Notes: generated from the sequence alone by a model not told the origin. A DNA stretch of 64,000 bases from Lysinibacillus sp. FSL W8-0992 (GCF_038008685.1 NZ_JBBOZQ010000001.1:3844001-3908000), one strand, 5' to 3'; shown: positions 15,855 to 25,110, counted from the first letter of the stretch. Numbers and translations: made by a program.

Positions 15855-16250
15855 TCAAACATTTACTTTATAATTCAATGCTAACTCATCCCCAGGTAGT
15901 CCTCGTATCCCCCAGTTATGCTTAGGTGTTTCAAAAATAGTAATTTCTATATCCTGAGGAGCTATACTTAATTGACTGTTAATTTTTTCAAACAGCAATG
16001 CGAGTAATTGTTTTTTCGTTTCTATCGTACGACCTTCGAACATACTAATTTCAATAATGGTATATGCTTCAGTTCTTTCACTAGGAAAATAAAAATCTTC
16101 TTTATTCATTGGGAAAAAACGATGAAATTTCTTATCGGATGGCAATCCCAGTGCCTCCATCATACAAGAATGAATAATAGTCGATAATGCTGCCTTAATA
16201 GGATCTAAACTGTCCTTAATACCATATATTTTAATTTGACTCATGCTCAT
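15855..16250 (-). CDS. Tautomerase/MIF-superfamily-like protein lacking Pro1
   Basis: The 131-aa protein resembles the larger tautomerase-like family (Tautomerase_2 type). It shows a beta-alpha-beta start (SQIKIYGIKD), a central FFPMNKEDFYFP segment, YTIIEISMFEGRT, and a C-terminal IEITIFETPKHNWGIRG. Active tautomerases use an N-terminal proline after Met removal, whereas this protein begins MSMSQIKIYG with no proline. Either the start is elsewhere, which is unlikely given AAGGTG just upstream, or the catalytic residue has been lost. Function unknown. Confidence 0.65.
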   Translation of the reverse strand: MSMSQIKIYGIKDSLDPIKAALSTIIHSCMMEALGLPSDKKFHRFFPMNKEDFYFPSERTEAYTIIEISMFEGRTIETKKQLLALLFEKINSQLSIAPQDIEITIFETPKHNWGIRGLPGDELALNYKVNV

Positions 16251-16459
16251 CTCACCTTTCTCTTCTAACCACCCATTCTATTCTAAAATGTATGACCTTT
16301 TTTATCCGCATCATTATCTTAACATATATATCCATTTTGGTTAAAAATAACACTGAGAAGAAGTATTTTTAAATTGGGCAAACTTTAATAAATGAACGAT
16401 GTATGAAGTCCAAAATAAGGGCAAGAATAAAAGTATAAAATTCCATTATGAGGTGAAGT

Positions 16460-16627
16460 ATGAAAAAATTAATTATCGGTACTTTTACAGCAATCCTAAC
16501 AACAGGATTATTATTTGGGTGTGGTAATGCGAAAGAAAAAACGGAGCCTAACGATACTGAAGCACCTTCGACACACAAAGAACATATGGATGATCAAAAC
16601 AAAACTGATGACAAATCTAAGGAGTAA
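16460..16627 (+). CDS. Small predicted lipoprotein, 55 aa
   Basis: This short ORF encodes a lipoprotein signal peptide (MKKLIIGTFTAILTTG) with lipobox LLFGC (Cys21) and a 35-residue hydrophilic tail rich in Lys, Asp, Glu and Thr. AGGTGA stands immediately upstream at a workable distance, and a terminator follows 28 bases after the stop, which together support a real gene. No family was recognised; small membrane-tethered tails like this are common in bacilli. Confidence 0.72.
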   Translation: MKKLIIGTFTAILTTGLLFGCGNAKEKTEPNDTEAPSTHKEHMDDQNKTDDKSKE

Positions 16628-16655
16628 GTCTTCCTTAAATTCATCAGACATAAAA

Positions 16656-16685
16656 AAACCAGCTCTAATATAATAGAGCTGGTTT
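16656..16685 (+). terminator. Intrinsic terminator after the small lipoprotein gene
   Basis: AAACCAGCTCTA pairs with TAGAGCTGGTTT around six bases, ending in TT. Confidence 0.8.
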
Positions 16686-16986
16686 TATCATTAAATTTAT
16701 TATCGGAATGTGTGAATTTTATTTTAAAATTTTTGATATTATCCTTAAGCCTCTAATAACCCGCAACAATCTGAGTTATTTTCTGAAACTGTAGTTGTTC
16801 AAGCGTTGTCCATTCAACAAATTTTTATATTAGCTTCCAATAAAAACACATACCGAGAGCGACTTCTAACCGCCATCCATTACCTTAAAATCATACAATG
16901 TAGTTTTGGTTCAAAAAAAGTTGTTGAATTATTTGGAAGCGGAGTCTTATCCCTTCTATCAGAGGTGTTATAATTTTAATAGGAGA
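16686..16986. other. Intergenic, nothing recognised
   Basis: AT-rich stretch between convergent genes with no ORF, repeat or structured RNA that can be supported. Confidence 0.5.
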
Positions 16987-17868
16987 CTAATGAATACTAG
17001 TAACATTCTCTTTTTTTACTAAACGAACTAATAATTTCTTTTGTATTACGCATTCTTTAAAACGTCTATTAATAATATTTTGCATCGATGTATTATCTAC
17101 ATCAGTAAAAAATGTCACGAACATATTCTCTTCTATCGCCCTTTTGACAACGGGGGCATACACTAACATCCCCCCTCCTCCCAATCTGGTAGCGGGCAAA
17201 CGCTTCACATAAGAATGGGGTAAAAGTATCATGTTCTGCGCAACTCTCTCAGCAATGCACCACCCCACTAAATCTCCTTCAAGAAATAAAGCAAAGCTAA
17301 ATTCTTCATCGACAACGCCTAAATTCTGAACAAAAGGATAGACATGATCATCAAACTTATTCTTATTAGAAATTGCTTCTCTAAATATCTCACTCACATG
17401 CTGACTCCAAGGTACTACTGTTAAACTAGTAGGTATTTTTAAATTCCATAACCATTCATTTTGTTGTATTCGATTAAAATCCAGCACATATTTTTCTATG
17501 CCTTGTACATTCCCACTCCAACCTTGATTGGTTAATATATTTATGAAGTCATCAGATTTACTGTTCATAGTAAGCGTTATTTCTGTTATTAAAAAGCCGA
17601 TCTTTTCAAAATAATTTTCCGCTTCATTATATAGTTGCATAACAAAATGATGGGCATTCTCCTCATCATTTACAACTAAATGTGTAATCGCTGCTGACTT
17701 ATTATCAAAATTGATGTCTGCAATAAGGATACCTATTGGACGTGTATGATCAACTAAACCTATTCCCCATAAACTTGCGTCCATTAATTGCAACCTTTTA
17801 AAATGATTAGGATTCAAAAAAGTTAAAAACATACTATAATTACTTGAAGTAAGATTTAAAATTTCCAT
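16987..17868 (-). CDS. GNAT-like N-acetyltransferase, tandem domain
   Basis: The 293-aa soluble protein probably contains two GNAT-fold halves. The first (about 1-140) includes a beta-bulge-like segment GIGLVDHTRPIGILIADI and a following ITHLVV strand. The second (about 150-285) includes FALFLEGDLVGWCIAE and a glycine-rich RLGGGGMLVYAP segment where acetyl-CoA pyrophosphate would bind. The ATG at 17868 sits after AGAGGTG; the in-frame GTG at 17877 is part of that site. The substrate cannot be told. The family call is moderate, based on pattern only. Confidence 0.62.
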   Translation of the reverse strand: MEILNLTSSNYSMFLTFLNPNHFKRLQLMDASLWGIGLVDHTRPIGILIADINFDNKSAAITHLVVNDEENAHHFVMQLYNEAENYFEKIGFLITEITLTMNSKSDDFINILTNQGWSGNVQGIEKYVLDFNRIQQNEWLWNLKIPTSLTVVPWSQHVSEIFREAISNKNKFDDHVYPFVQNLGVVDEEFSFALFLEGDLVGWCIAERVAQNMILLPHSYVKRLPATRLGGGGMLVYAPVVKRAIEENMFVTFFTDVDNTSMQNIINRRFKECVIQKKLLVRLVKKENVTSIH

Positions 17869-17888
17869 TAATTTCACCTCTTAAAAAT

Positions 17889-17914
17889 AAGTAGCCTAAG
17901 TTATTAGGCTACTT
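17889..17914 (-). terminator. Intrinsic terminator after the truncated FN3-like ORF
   Basis: Minus strand: AAGTAGCCTAA, four-base loop, TTAGGCTACTT, then ATTTTT. It lies directly after the stop at 17922. Confidence 0.75.
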
Positions 17915-17921
17915 GGAAATA

Positions 17922-18327
17922 CTACACTTCGTCAAATGACTCTGTTACCGGATTAAATACAAGGTTGGCAAAGTGGGTATTTTTGTAATTTTTAGTTAAA
18001 GCATACTTATTCTCAGTAGTTCTTAATTCATAACCTGCAGTTACAGCCGTTTCTACACCATTAGTTGCTTCAATGAAATAATAATATGTCGTAAATGGTG
18101 TTGCTGTATCATCATTCCAGCGTTGTGTACCACTCGCAATGCTTGAATGTAAAACAATTGCCCCTACTAAACTATTGCTTGTGTTGCGTTTTATCGTATA
18201 AGTAACCGTTCCTACAGATGATTGATTATCTGTCCAAGTAATTGTATTTCTAACGCCACCCGGTGATAAATCTATTGAACTTCCACTCACATTTGTTACA
18301 GGTAAAAATACGCTATTCTCGTTTTAT
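17922..18327 (-). pseudogene. C-terminal fragment of a fibronectin-III-like surface or phage protein
   Basis: The frame is open from a stop at about 18328 down to 17922 but has no ATG and no ribosome site; the only possible start is an internal GTG at 18290. The readable product (about 122-133 aa) resembles a beta-sandwich repeat: TYTIKRNT, TTYYYFIEATNG. The motif after it (NLVFNPVTESF) looks like the tail of a longer protein. Its 3' end still has a terminator. The 5' part appears to have been lost next to an apparent intron scar, so I read it as a remnant. Confidence 0.6.
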
Positions 18328-18344
18328 CCATCTCTATATCTCGG

Positions 18345-18412
18345 TTTTATAACGAGCCTTCACCGTGCAGGCAACTTTCATCGCACACGGCGATCCGTCA
18401 GCGATAGATCTT
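18345..18412 (-). mobile_element. Probable group II intron remnant
   Basis: Minus strand: GCCGTGTGCGATGAAAGTTG followed by CCTGCACGGTG. This matches the conserved CCGTGTGCGrTGAAAGTyGC...GCACGG hairpin seen in bacterial group II introns. No reverse-transcriptase ORF or domain V is present, so only a scar remains. It touches the truncated FN3-like ORF, which suggests insertion or deletion here. Confidence 0.5.
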
Positions 18413-18651
18413 TAAGTTTTATTTCCCCGTAGTTAATTATAAATTAATTATAGTAATGACAATACTGACAAATGTTAATATTAATGTTAATTCTTGAAAA
18501 TTTATTCACTTCTAAAACTTATAATATTATGCCGTTTGCTGAAGATTAACTCTGTAATTTTTGTCTTAACAGTATTAGTCTCTAGAAAAAAACTTAAATT
18601 AATACTGTCTCTTTCTTCTTACTCTTACTTGCAACACCCAACACTTCTTTT
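18413..18651. other. AT-rich spacer, nothing recognised
   Basis: Region between the intron-like scar and the glnA stop. No ORF or clear terminator. Confidence 0.5.
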
Positions 18652-19986
18652 CTAATACATCGTCAAATACTCATCACGTTCCCAGTCATGGACGCGTGTG
18701 CGGTATTTGTTCCATTCAATTTCCTTCGCTTCTGTGAACTTCTCAAAAATATGATTGCCAAGTGCGTCACGTACAATATGATCCATCTCTAGCTCGATTA
18801 GTGCGTATTCTAAAGAAGATGGTAAACTATCAATGCCATTTAATTCACGATCCGCGCGGTTCATTTTATAAATATTTCGATCTACAGCATCTGGTGGTGT
18901 TAAACCTTTACGTATCCCATCAAGGCCAGATGCTAAAATAACAGCCATCGCTAAGTATGGGTTAGCCGCTGGATCAACAGAACGTAACTCAATACGAGTT
19001 GAAAGACCTCTTGCTGCCGGGATGCGAATAAGTGGTGAGCGGTTTTGGGCTGACCAAGCTACATAGCACGGTGCTTCATAGCCTGGAACTAAACGTTTAT
19101 AAGAATTTACTAAAGGGTTTGTCACAGCTGTAAAGCCGTGAACATGCTTCATAACCCCTGCCATAAAGCTGCGAGCAGTTTCGCTCAATTGTATTTCTGC
19201 ATGTTCATCATAGAAGGCATTTTTATCACCTTCAAACAATGAAAGATTGAAATGCATCCCTGAGCCATTAACGCCAAATAACGGTTTTGGCATAAAGGTT
19301 GCATGTAAACCGTGCTGTGCAGCGACTGTCTTAACGACGAGTTTGAACGTTTGTATATTATCACACGCTTCAATAGCACTTGCATATTTAAAATCAATTT
19401 CATGCTGACCAGGTGCAACTTCGTGATGTGACGCTTCAATTTCAAAACCCATGCCCTCTAGCTCAAGCACAATATCACGTCGACAGTTCTCGCCTAAATC
19501 AGTGGGCGCTAAATCGAAATACCCACCACTATCATTTAATTCAAGTGTTGGATGCCCTTTATCATCTAGTTTAAATAAGAAAAATTCTGGCTCTGGACCA
19601 AGGTTAAACGAGCTAAAACCTAAATCTTCCATTTCCTTTAATACCCGCTTAAGGTTGGAACGTGGATCACCTTCAAATGCTGTACCATCTGGTCGTGCAA
19701 TATCACAGATAAAACGTGCTACCTTACCTCTTTCCGCTGTCCATGGAAAGATAACGAATGTATCTAAGTCGGGACGTAAATACATATCAGACTCCTCAAT
19801 ACGAACAAACCCCTCAATCGATGAACCATCAAACATGACCTTATTGTCTAATGCCTTCGCTAATTGACTAACTGGTATTTCCACATTTTTTATTGAGCCC
19901 AATATATCAGTAAATTGTAGGCGAATAAATTTCACATTTTCTTCTTTCACCATGCGGATAATATCATCTCTTGTATGATGTTTCAT
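18652..19986 (-). CDS. glnA: Glutamine synthetase, type I (GSI-alpha)
   Basis: The 444-aa cytoplasmic enzyme makes glutamine from glutamate, ammonia and ATP. The length equals that of the B. subtilis enzyme. Signatures visible are [10 protein letters not shown] (substrate loop), EPEFFLF, the ATP-binding [17 protein letters not shown] and [13 protein letters not shown]. No adenylylation-type extension is seen, consistent with feedback-inhibited GSI-alpha regulated through GlnR and TnrA. Unlike in B. subtilis, no glnR gene lies upstream; instead there is about 890 bp of noncoding DNA with a perfect GlnR/TnrA box 92-108 bp before the start. Confidence 0.97.
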   Translation of the reverse strand: MKHHTRDDIIRMVKEENVKFIRLQFTDILGSIKNVEIPVSQLAKALDNKVMFDGSSIEGFVRIEESDMYLRPDLDTFVIFPWTAERGKVARFICDIARPDGTAFEGDPRSNLKRVLKEMEDLGFSSFNLGPEPEFFLFKLDDKGHPTLELNDSGGYFDLAPTDLGENCRRDIVLELEGMGFEIEASHHEVAPGQHEIDFKYASAIEACDNIQTFKLVVKTVAAQHGLHATFMPKPLFGVNGSGMHFNLSLFEGDKNAFYDEHAEIQLSETARSFMAGVMKHVHGFTAVTNPLVNSYKRLVPGYEAPCYVAWSAQNRSPLIRIPAARGLSTRIELRSVDPAANPYLAMAVILASGLDGIRKGLTPPDAVDRNIYKMNRADRELNGIDSLPSSLEYALIELEMDHIVRDALGNHIFEKFTEAKEIEWNKYRTRVHDWERDEYLTMY

Positions 19987-20077
19987 TCTTCACCACTCCA
20001 ATTTGTCATTTTTCTTAACGTGTTTTTTTGTAACTGCTTTTAAATTACACTAAAACAACAAACAAGCGCAATGGGCA

Positions 20078-20094
20078 TGTAATGTTTTATTACA
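20078..20094. promoter_or_regulatory. GlnR/TnrA operator upstream of glnA
   Basis: TGTAATGTTTTATTACA fits the TGTNA-N7-TNACA consensus exactly and is palindromic. It lies 92-108 bases before the glnA start codon. Confidence 0.78.
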
Positions 20095-20883
20095 TATTTT
20101 TTTTCGAATAAATTTATCTTTATTTTAGATGTATAGTTATATTAGGTTGGACCTATATATTGACATCAACTAAAATAAAACTTAATGATTACTAAAAACT
20201 TTCTTTTATAGAACATTAGTCTTGCATTCTTTATATTTTACTGGTACATTATAAACTAAATATAAATTCAATAGTACTTAATAGGATATTTTTACTATTC
20301 TATATACCAATCACTATTAAAGTAATTGAATAATTCGAAAGTAGCTTTTATAATAATGACGTCGGTGGATAAAGGCCTTATGATTCCATCCAGTACCAAA
20401 CAAAACTCCCTTTCAAATGGTCTAAACTACCAAATTGAAGAAAACTTCGCAAACTCCAGGCAAATGATTTAGCATCGCCTTAAAATTCTTATTTAACACT
20501 TTGTCACCAATATTAAGTATCCATATTCAAAAGATACATAGACTTACAAGCCTTTTTACTGCTATAGGGGTGACAAAAACCATAGGGTGAAAACAGTATT
20601 AGTCAACGATATTCATTCCTTTATCACACATAACTATTTTTATAGAAATGACATTAATTCTCTGCGTTTAAATGTTAGTAATCTTAAAATACATGAATTT
20701 CTTAAACACCGCTAAAGTATAGAAAACACAATACCTATTATACTGGATGGGTTTAGACATGCGTTTTCATTCCTATTCTTTCTCAATATAATGGCGATGA
20801 CCTATTTAACTTTACTTACATTTTACTGGATATCACTAGCGAAAATGTAAATGTAATTTTACGTACAAGATAGGTGATTGGTA
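20095..20883. other. Long noncoding gap between glnA and the GHKL kinase gene
   Basis: About 790 bases without a supportable ORF. Some reverse-strand frames around 20,370-20,490 read like broken coding sequence, with multiple stops, so decayed gene remains are possible. No terminator, repeat or riboswitch was recognised. Confidence 0.45.
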
Positions 20884-21312
20884 ATGAAATTTACACTGCG
20901 AGTTCAAGCAAATCGACAAGCAGTTCATTTTATAGATAATGTGATGGAAAACTATACAAATATTTATAGTATACCCTTCAGTAAAGAATTGAGATTTGTT
21001 TTACACGAATTAGTAATTAATGCTATTGAAGCAATGGAAAAAATCGATACACCCTCTTCCTACGGCAAAATTCAAATTCAAGTTTTGCAAAACGATGAGG
21101 AGATTACATTAACAGTCATCGATGAAGCACAAGGCATTACTGAAAATGATTTAAAGAAGGCATTACAATTCGATCCTAACGAACACTATTATAATTATAC
21201 AGATCGAGGTCGAGGATTATTTTTTGTCAAAAATATGGTTGATTCTATTTGGTTTAAACATATTTCAAGAACCAAATTTTTAGTCGGTGTTTCCAAGAAA
21301 ATTCATGAATAA
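20884..21312 (+). CDS. GHKL ATPase / RsbW-like anti-sigma or switch kinase
   Basis: The 142-aa cytoplasmic protein has a HATPase_c fold like RsbW and SpoIIAB. The N box is LHELVINAIEAM (Glu and Asn), the G1 box VIDEAQGI (Asp and Gly), and the G2 box TDRGRGLFFVKNMVD. Proteins of this size act as serine kinases that phosphorylate a partner STAS protein and may bind a sigma or output factor. The ATG at 20884 has AGGTGA six bases upstream; a TTG at 20878 is worse placed. It is followed after 29 bases by a chemoreceptor and then a STAS gene, so the three form an operon. The sigma partner, if any, is not in the cluster. Confidence 0.82.
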   Translation: MKFTLRVQANRQAVHFIDNVMENYTNIYSIPFSKELRFVLHELVINAIEAMEKIDTPSSYGKIQIQVLQNDEEITLTVIDEAQGITENDLKKALQFDPNEHYYNYTDRGRGLFFVKNMVDSIWFKHISRTKFLVGVSKKIHE

Positions 21313-21341
21313 AGTACATCTGTAATTAGGAGGGACTTTTT

Positions 21342-23036
21342 GTGAAATGGACAATCCGTAAAAAAATGAACTTACTTATTCTTACCTGTATTTTGTTAAT
21401 GGTTTCTCTTATAGCAATAATTGATTTTTTTGAAGCTAAAAAGAATTTTTTAGAAAGTGCAAATGCCAAACTTTTATCGGATTTACAATTAAGTTATCAA
21501 TATTTTGATGTTAAAATTCCTGGAGATTGGGACATTAAAAATAATGAATTATATAAAGGCGATGTTAAAATTGCTGGCAATTTCGATATTGTAGATGAGA
21601 TTGGCAATCTAGCAGACGGTAATTTTGTGACAATCTTTCAGCACGATACACGAATTAACACAACTATTGTGGAAAACGGTATACGACAAGTGAACACGAA
21701 GGCTCCTAAAGAGCTTACTACTGCTGTGTTAGAGCAAAAAGAACGTTTTATCGGTACAGCTAATGTATTAGGTAGTATGTATCAAGTTGCGACAGAGCCA
21801 ATTTTCAATAGCAAAGGCGACATCATCGGTATGTGGTCGACAGGCACGCCATCAGCGCCCTATATTAACATTGCTACAAAATATGTCCTTGAGAATGTGG
21901 CCATTTCATTAGGAATAGCGATTTTGATGTTTGTTAGCATTAGTTGGTTTTTACAGCGCCAAATTATTGGACCAATTAATCAATTAAGTTTAAATGCTAA
22001 AGAACTTGCTAATTTAAATTTAAACGTAAAAATATTAAATCCTAAAGGAAAAGATGAAATCGCCAATTTAGCACAAGCATTTAATAGTATGAAGCAGCGT
22101 TTAACAGAAACAATGACCATTGTCTCGAATAGCGCAAATCAAATAGCTAGATCCTCGCAGACATTAGCCGAATCATCACACCAAACAAGTGAAGCCTCAA
22201 ACCAAATTGCCTTAACAATGAACGACATTTCAAATGGTACCACCATTCAATCAGACCAGGCTGAACGTATTGTTATGATGATGAAAACAACGATTGAGGA
22301 AGTAACCAATAGTTTAGAAAAAGCAGAAGCAACTTTAAATAGAGCAATTCAATCTACCTATATCGCCCACAAAGGAGAAGATGCTATTAGTGAAGCAATT
22401 AAACATTTAAATACAGTCACTCATACGGTTTCTTATGCAACCGATTCGATTCAAAAACTAGGCAAACGTTCCGAAGAAATAGGTGGAATTATTACTGTCA
22501 TAACGGGTATTGCGGAGCAAACAAATTTATTAGCTTTAAACGCGGCCATCGAAGCTGCTCGAGCCGGAGATCAAGGAAAGGGCTTTGCTGTAGTCGCATC
22601 AGAAGTTCGTCAGCTTGCTGAGCAGTCAAGTTTGGCTTCTGGTCAAATTACAGATTTAATTAAAAACATACAAGCCGAAACTGCTGTGACCGTCCGAACT
22701 ATGGAAAGTAATTTACTAGCAGTAGAAGAACAGGTGAACATCATTAGTAAAGGCGGACATGCCTTACAAGAAATCGTTGAACATGTTGTTGAAACAGAAC
22801 AAGGTGTGAAACAAATGAAATCTGCATTCACGCATGTCAATGACAATTCATTAGGTGTTCAACAGGCAATACATGATATCTCACGCATTCTAGAAGATTC
22901 TGCGGCAGCTTCCGAAGAAATGGCAGCTACGTCTGAAGAACAACATGCAACTGTAGCTGAGATTTCACATAAATCAGAGGAGTTAGCGGAAATTTCTACT
23001 AAACTACAAAACGAAGTAAATAAATTTAAATTTTAA
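21342..23036 (+). CDS. Methyl-accepting chemotaxis protein with Cache sensor
   Basis: The 564-aa transmembrane receptor has TM1 at about 10-28, an extracellular single-Cache-like sensor at 30-185, TM2 at 186-206, and HAMP at about 207-260. The cytoplasmic methyl-accepting signalling coiled coil (265-564) carries the conserved hairpin tip EQTNLLALNAAIEAARAGD. It reports ligand binding to CheA/CheW or, given its position between a GHKL kinase and a STAS protein, to a partner-switching pathway. AGGAGGG precedes the GTG start at 21342. The ligand is unknown; Cache domains often bind small organic acids or amines. Confidence 0.93.
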   Translation: MKWTIRKKMNLLILTCILLMVSLIAIIDFFEAKKNFLESANAKLLSDLQLSYQYFDVKIPGDWDIKNNELYKGDVKIAGNFDIVDEIGNLADGNFVTIFQHDTRINTTIVENGIRQVNTKAPKELTTAVLEQKERFIGTANVLGSMYQVATEPIFNSKGDIIGMWSTGTPSAPYINIATKYVLENVAISLGIAILMFVSISWFLQRQIIGPINQLSLNAKELANLNLNVKILNPKGKDEIANLAQAFNSMKQRLTETMTIVSNSANQIARSSQTLAESSHQTSEASNQIALTMNDISNGTTIQSDQAERIVMMMKTTIEEVTNSLEKAEATLNRAIQSTYIAHKGEDAISEAIKHLNTVTHTVSYATDSIQKLGKRSEEIGGIITVITGIAEQTNLLALNAAIEAARAGDQGKGFAVVASEVRQLAEQSSLASGQITDLIKNIQAETAVTVRTMESNLLAVEEQVNIISKGGHALQEIVEHVVETEQGVKQMKSAFTHVNDNSLGVQQAIHDISRILEDSAAASEEMAATSEEQHATVAEISHKSEELAEISTKLQNEVNKFKF

Positions 23037-23069
23037 TCTTTTAACTAAATGACACGGAGGAGCACTGAA

Positions 23070-23456
23070 ATGAGTAAGAATAACATGATAAATATTGATT
23101 CAAAGACTGATTATATTTCAATCGCCTTTACAGGGAATTTAGAATATGGATTAATCGATGAGTTAAAAGAGGAGCTACATGCTATTAGTTTAGATACAAA
23201 GCATGGCTATGTAATTGATATGCAAAGGGTAACGAATATTGATAGTACTGGTTTTGGTATGATTATTAATTTCGCAAAGAAAGTTACGATTGCCGAAAAG
23301 AAAATCGCCATCATTGTGACAGATGATTTTATTCGTAAACTGTTCGCGATCTCACAATGTGACAAAGTATTCCCCATTGCAAAAAGTGAACTGCAAGCGC
23401 AGCAAATGATTAAAGAAAAAAACTGGTTAGGTGAGCTTGCCCTAAGTGAATATTAA
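23070..23456 (+). CDS. STAS-domain anti-sigma factor antagonist (RsbV/SpoIIAA-like)
   Basis: The 128-aa cytoplasmic STAS protein carries the antagonist motif NIDSTGFGMIINFAK, with the phosphorylatable Ser after Asp. Such proteins are released by dephosphorylation and sequester their GHKL kinase, here most likely the protein encoded at 20884. The ATG at 23070 has GGAGG eight bases upstream; an ATG at 23049 lacks a site. The stop codon is embedded in an AGTGCCAGGCACT repeat. No PP2C-type phosphatase is in the cluster, so the switch must be reset by an enzyme encoded elsewhere. Confidence 0.88.
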   Translation: MSKNNMINIDSKTDYISIAFTGNLEYGLIDELKEELHAISLDTKHGYVIDMQRVTNIDSTGFGMIINFAKKVTIAEKKIAIIVTDDFIRKLFAISQCDKVFPIAKSELQAQQMIKEKNWLGELALSEY

Positions 23457-23468
23457 GTGCCAGGCACT
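23456..23468 (+). repeat. AGTGCCAGGCACT repeat, copy 2
   Basis: Perfect 13-bp odd palindrome followed by CACACAATT. It overlaps the STAS stop codon. Confidence 0.75.
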
Positions 23469-23532
23469 CACACAATTTTGAATTCTCCCAGAAGTAAAAA
23501 TCTACCTAGCCTGCTGTGAGAACGTATAAACG

Positions 23533-23570
23533 AAGCCGCAACAATCGCGCGATAGCGAGTGTTGCGGCTT
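23533..23570. terminator. Hairpin between convergent STAS and symporter genes
   Basis: AAGCCGCAACA pairs with TGTTGCGGCTT around 16 bases (themselves able to fold). There is no strong T run, so it may be a terminator for the plus-strand operon or part of the repeat-bounded segment. Confidence 0.55.
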
Positions 23571-23584
23571 ATATTGTGTCTGCA

Positions 23585-23597
23585 AGTGCCAGGCACT
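23585..23597 (+). repeat. AGTGCCAGGCACT repeat, copy 3
   Basis: Identical palindrome followed by CAAACAATT, same orientation as copy 2 and 129 bp from it, so the hairpin at 23533-23570 is bracketed by the pair. Confidence 0.75.
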
Positions 23598-23616
23598 CAA
23601 ACAATTTCATTCAATA

Positions 23617-24963
23617 TTATTTTTGTAAAAGCATATTTAATAAAACAACGATAATAACGATCGGAACGACTACTAACATTAGCACGCGATAAGTCTTATA
23701 AAATCCCTGCCCCATTTGACTTCCCATGAGCAATTCCTTCTTCACAAAGCTTTTATCTACTACATAGGCAATAAAGATCGCAATCAATAAATTGCCCAAT
23801 GGTAGCATTAAATTGGACACTAAATAATCAGTAGCATCAAAAATCGACTTTCCGAAAATGGATACATCCGCTAATAAGCTAGATGATAATGCCGATGGAA
23901 TGGAAGCAATAAAAACAACAACTCCTAGCAACATCGTTAAGGCTGAACGTGACATATGCCACTTCTCCATAAATGCTGCAACAATGATTTCATATAAACT
24001 AAATGATGACGTTAACGTCGCAAATAAAAATAGTAATAAAAACAGCGCTAAAAATAGTTCACCAAAAGGCATTTGACTAAATGCTGTCGGTAGCACCATA
24101 AATAATAAGCCAGGCCCAGCTTGTGGCTCTAAATCAAAGGCAAACACTACAGGGAAAATAGCTAGTCCTGCTAAAAATGACACGAGCACAGTCAGTAAAA
24201 CTACTGAGCCAGCAGAGTTTGGTAAACTAACATCCTTTTTCAAATACGAACTATATGTAACCAAACAAGAGAACCCTACTGCCAAACCGAAGAATGACTG
24301 CCCTAACGCCTCTAATAACGCTTTACCCGTTATATTTGAAAAGTCTGGCCATAAGAAGAATTTCACACCTTCCATTGCCCCATCTAATGTTAACGCACGA
24401 ACAACAAGAACAATAAACATAACAAATAATAATGGCATCATCCACTTATTTGCTTTTTCAATGCCGTTTTGTACACCTAGTGAAATGACAAGTACATTTG
24501 CCAGTGTAAATAACGCTAAACCTAGTAACGTAATCCACGGAGTACTAATAATTTTTCCAAATAACTCACTGGGATTAACCGTTGAATCAATAACAGCCCC
24601 AGATACACCTAGGCCACTATAAATAAATATCCAGCCCCCTACAACACTGTAAAAGGTTAATAATAGAAAACAGCCAAGTACACCCATGCGTCCAACCCAA
24701 GCCCAAGCAGGTTTCGTTGGAACAACCTTTTTATAGGCTGTTATCGCCTCTGATTGCGTACCACGCCCTAAAATATACTCGGATAATAACATCGGTAGGC
24801 CAATCAACAAAGTGAACACCACAAATATAAGGAAAAATGCGCCGCCACCACTTTGCCCTGTGACATATGGTAGCTTCCATATTGCCCCTAGTCCAATCGC
24901 AGCACCCGCCGATGCTAAAATAAACCCTAACTTACCGGACCATTGTCCATTGTTTTCACTCAT
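23617..24963 (-). CDS. Sodium-dependent neurotransmitter-symporter family transporter
   Basis: The 448-aa membrane protein of the SNF/NSS (LeuT-fold) family has about 11 hydrophobic segments and imports an amino acid or amine with sodium. The TM1 signature (FILASAGAAIGLGAIWKLPY) with the unwound sodium/substrate site is clear, as is GGGAFFLIF. The ATG at 24963 is chosen because the family starts there and GAGGAG lies upstream; an ATG at 24996 would add 11 untypical residues. Monocistronic. Substrate not deducible. Confidence 0.93.
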   Translation of the reverse strand: MSENNGQWSGKLGFILASAGAAIGLGAIWKLPYVTGQSGGGAFFLIFVVFTLLIGLPMLLSEYILGRGTQSEAITAYKKVVPTKPAWAWVGRMGVLGCFLLLTFYSVVGGWIFIYSGLGVSGAVIDSTVNPSELFGKIISTPWITLLGLALFTLANVLVISLGVQNGIEKANKWMMPLLFVMFIVLVVRALTLDGAMEGVKFFLWPDFSNITGKALLEALGQSFFGLAVGFSCLVTYSSYLKKDVSLPNSAGSVVLLTVLVSFLAGLAIFPVVFAFDLEPQAGPGLLFMVLPTAFSQMPFGELFLALFLLLFLFATLTSSFSLYEIIVAAFMEKWHMSRSALTMLLGVVVFIASIPSALSSSLLADVSIFGKSIFDATDYLVSNLMLPLGNLLIAIFIAYVVDKSFVKKELLMGSQMGQGFYKTYRVLMLVVVPIVIIVVLLNMLLQK

Positions 24964-25077
24964 CTCTTCAATCTCCTCAAATCTAACTAATCTCACATTA
25001 ATTGTACATTAAAATAGTAATTTAGACTAGTCAATTCCTGAAGATTCCAGTATGCTATTAGATCTATACACAAAAAA

Positions 25078-25102
25078 CCCCGAGTAAGAATAAACTCGAG
25101 GC
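25078..25102 (-). terminator. Intrinsic terminator of ribU
   Basis: Minus strand: CCTCGAGT, loop TTATTCTT, ACTCGGGG and TTTTTTG, directly after the ribU stop. Confidence 0.85.
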
Positions 25103-25110
25103 TTAATTTA

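Noticed and set aside
16369-16578. Minus-strand frame opposite the small lipoprotein
   Set aside because: Antisense shadow; the plus strand has a lipobox, ribosome site and terminator.
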